A stretch of DNA of 64,000 nucleotides from Hygrophila difformis. Lineage: Eukaryota; Streptophyta; Magnoliopsida; Lamiales; Acanthaceae. Below, in pieces: positions 63,901 through 64,000 of this stretch. The notes under the pieces are model-generated. The model saw nothing but the letters and a program-made list of their open reading frames with translations. It searched no databases and was not told the DNA's origin. Made by a program: the position numbers and the translations under genes. The first letter of the stretch is position 1. Every line of letters begins with the position of its first letter. The stretch lies in contig JAOANR010000014.1 in NCBI GenBank assembly GCA_030278955.1, positions 388,965-452,964 on the forward strand, read 5' to 3'.

Positions 63901-64000
63901 AATTTTTATTCTTCATCTTCCTCAGTAATTAATTGGACCTTTATATTAATATTTGAGGTTGAAATCCAATGATCTCAACCCATGATTATTTTGATATAAA

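Overview
The window is nuclear DNA of a flowering plant, almost certainly a eudicot (an asterid is possible but that is a weak guess). The evidence is intron-split genes with GT/AG borders, a Ty1/Copia retrotransposon with a tRNA-iMet type primer site, Helitron, Mutator, hAT, Stowaway and Harbinger-type DNA elements, tRNA-derived SINEs, and a very long satellite array. There is no bacterial or viral gene organisation and no CRISPR, rRNA or tRNA gene that I can recognise.

Layout. 1-2.9 kb: AT-rich intergenic DNA with a minisatellite and a (TC)n tract. 2.99-6.1 kb: remains of a minus-strand Helitron, with a 3' terminal hairpin plus CTAG at 2987-3020 and decayed Pif1-type helicase coding pieces at 4.6-6.1 kb. 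A 1.17-kb Mutator-like element with a perfect 9-bp target duplication is nested in it, and a SINE is nested in that element. 6.18-23.35 kb: about 17 kb of satellite DNA in two related families, A (exactly 252 bp, about 11.5 copies) and B (about 248 bp, about 57.7 copies), each with higher-order repeat structure. The array ends abruptly inside an exon of a DCAF8-type WD40 gene (23.35-24.94 kb), whose 5' part is absent. That gene is broken again by a 9.33-kb Copia element (24944-34269, minus strand, 1396-bp LTRs about 99.3 % identical by eye) and resumes at 34270, with probable 3' exons to about 36.5 kb.

36.5-43.8 kb: transposon-rich DNA. It holds an unidentified small ORF, two sister Mutator-like elements that each carry a 23-bp minisatellite, a hAT element, and two candidate Helitron 3' ends. 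43991-47169 (+): an apparently intact 8-exon MOSC-domain gene of the mARC type (310 aa). 47938-59089 (-): an apparently intact 11-exon plastid-targeted HAD/CbbY-like gene (387 aa, At5g45170 type). Its canonical HAD catalytic aspartates are replaced, so it is probably a pseudo-enzyme. The two genes are convergent, 768 bp apart. A 1.3-kb hAT-like element lies about 50 bp upstream of the HAD start codon. 60.5-64 kb: MITEs and, at the right edge, a promoter-like region flanked by about 100-bp-spaced copies of a near-perfect GC-rich palindrome.

The two intact genes (MOSC and HAD) are ordinary single-copy housekeeping-type genes and do not form a pathway with each other. The most unusual parts are the satellite array fused to a gene exon, the Copia insertion flanked by repeated exon sequence instead of a 5-bp duplication, the Mutator-like elements carrying minisatellites, and the palindrome cluster at the right edge. 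All exon borders were derived by hand from reading frames and splice signals; no alignment was run.
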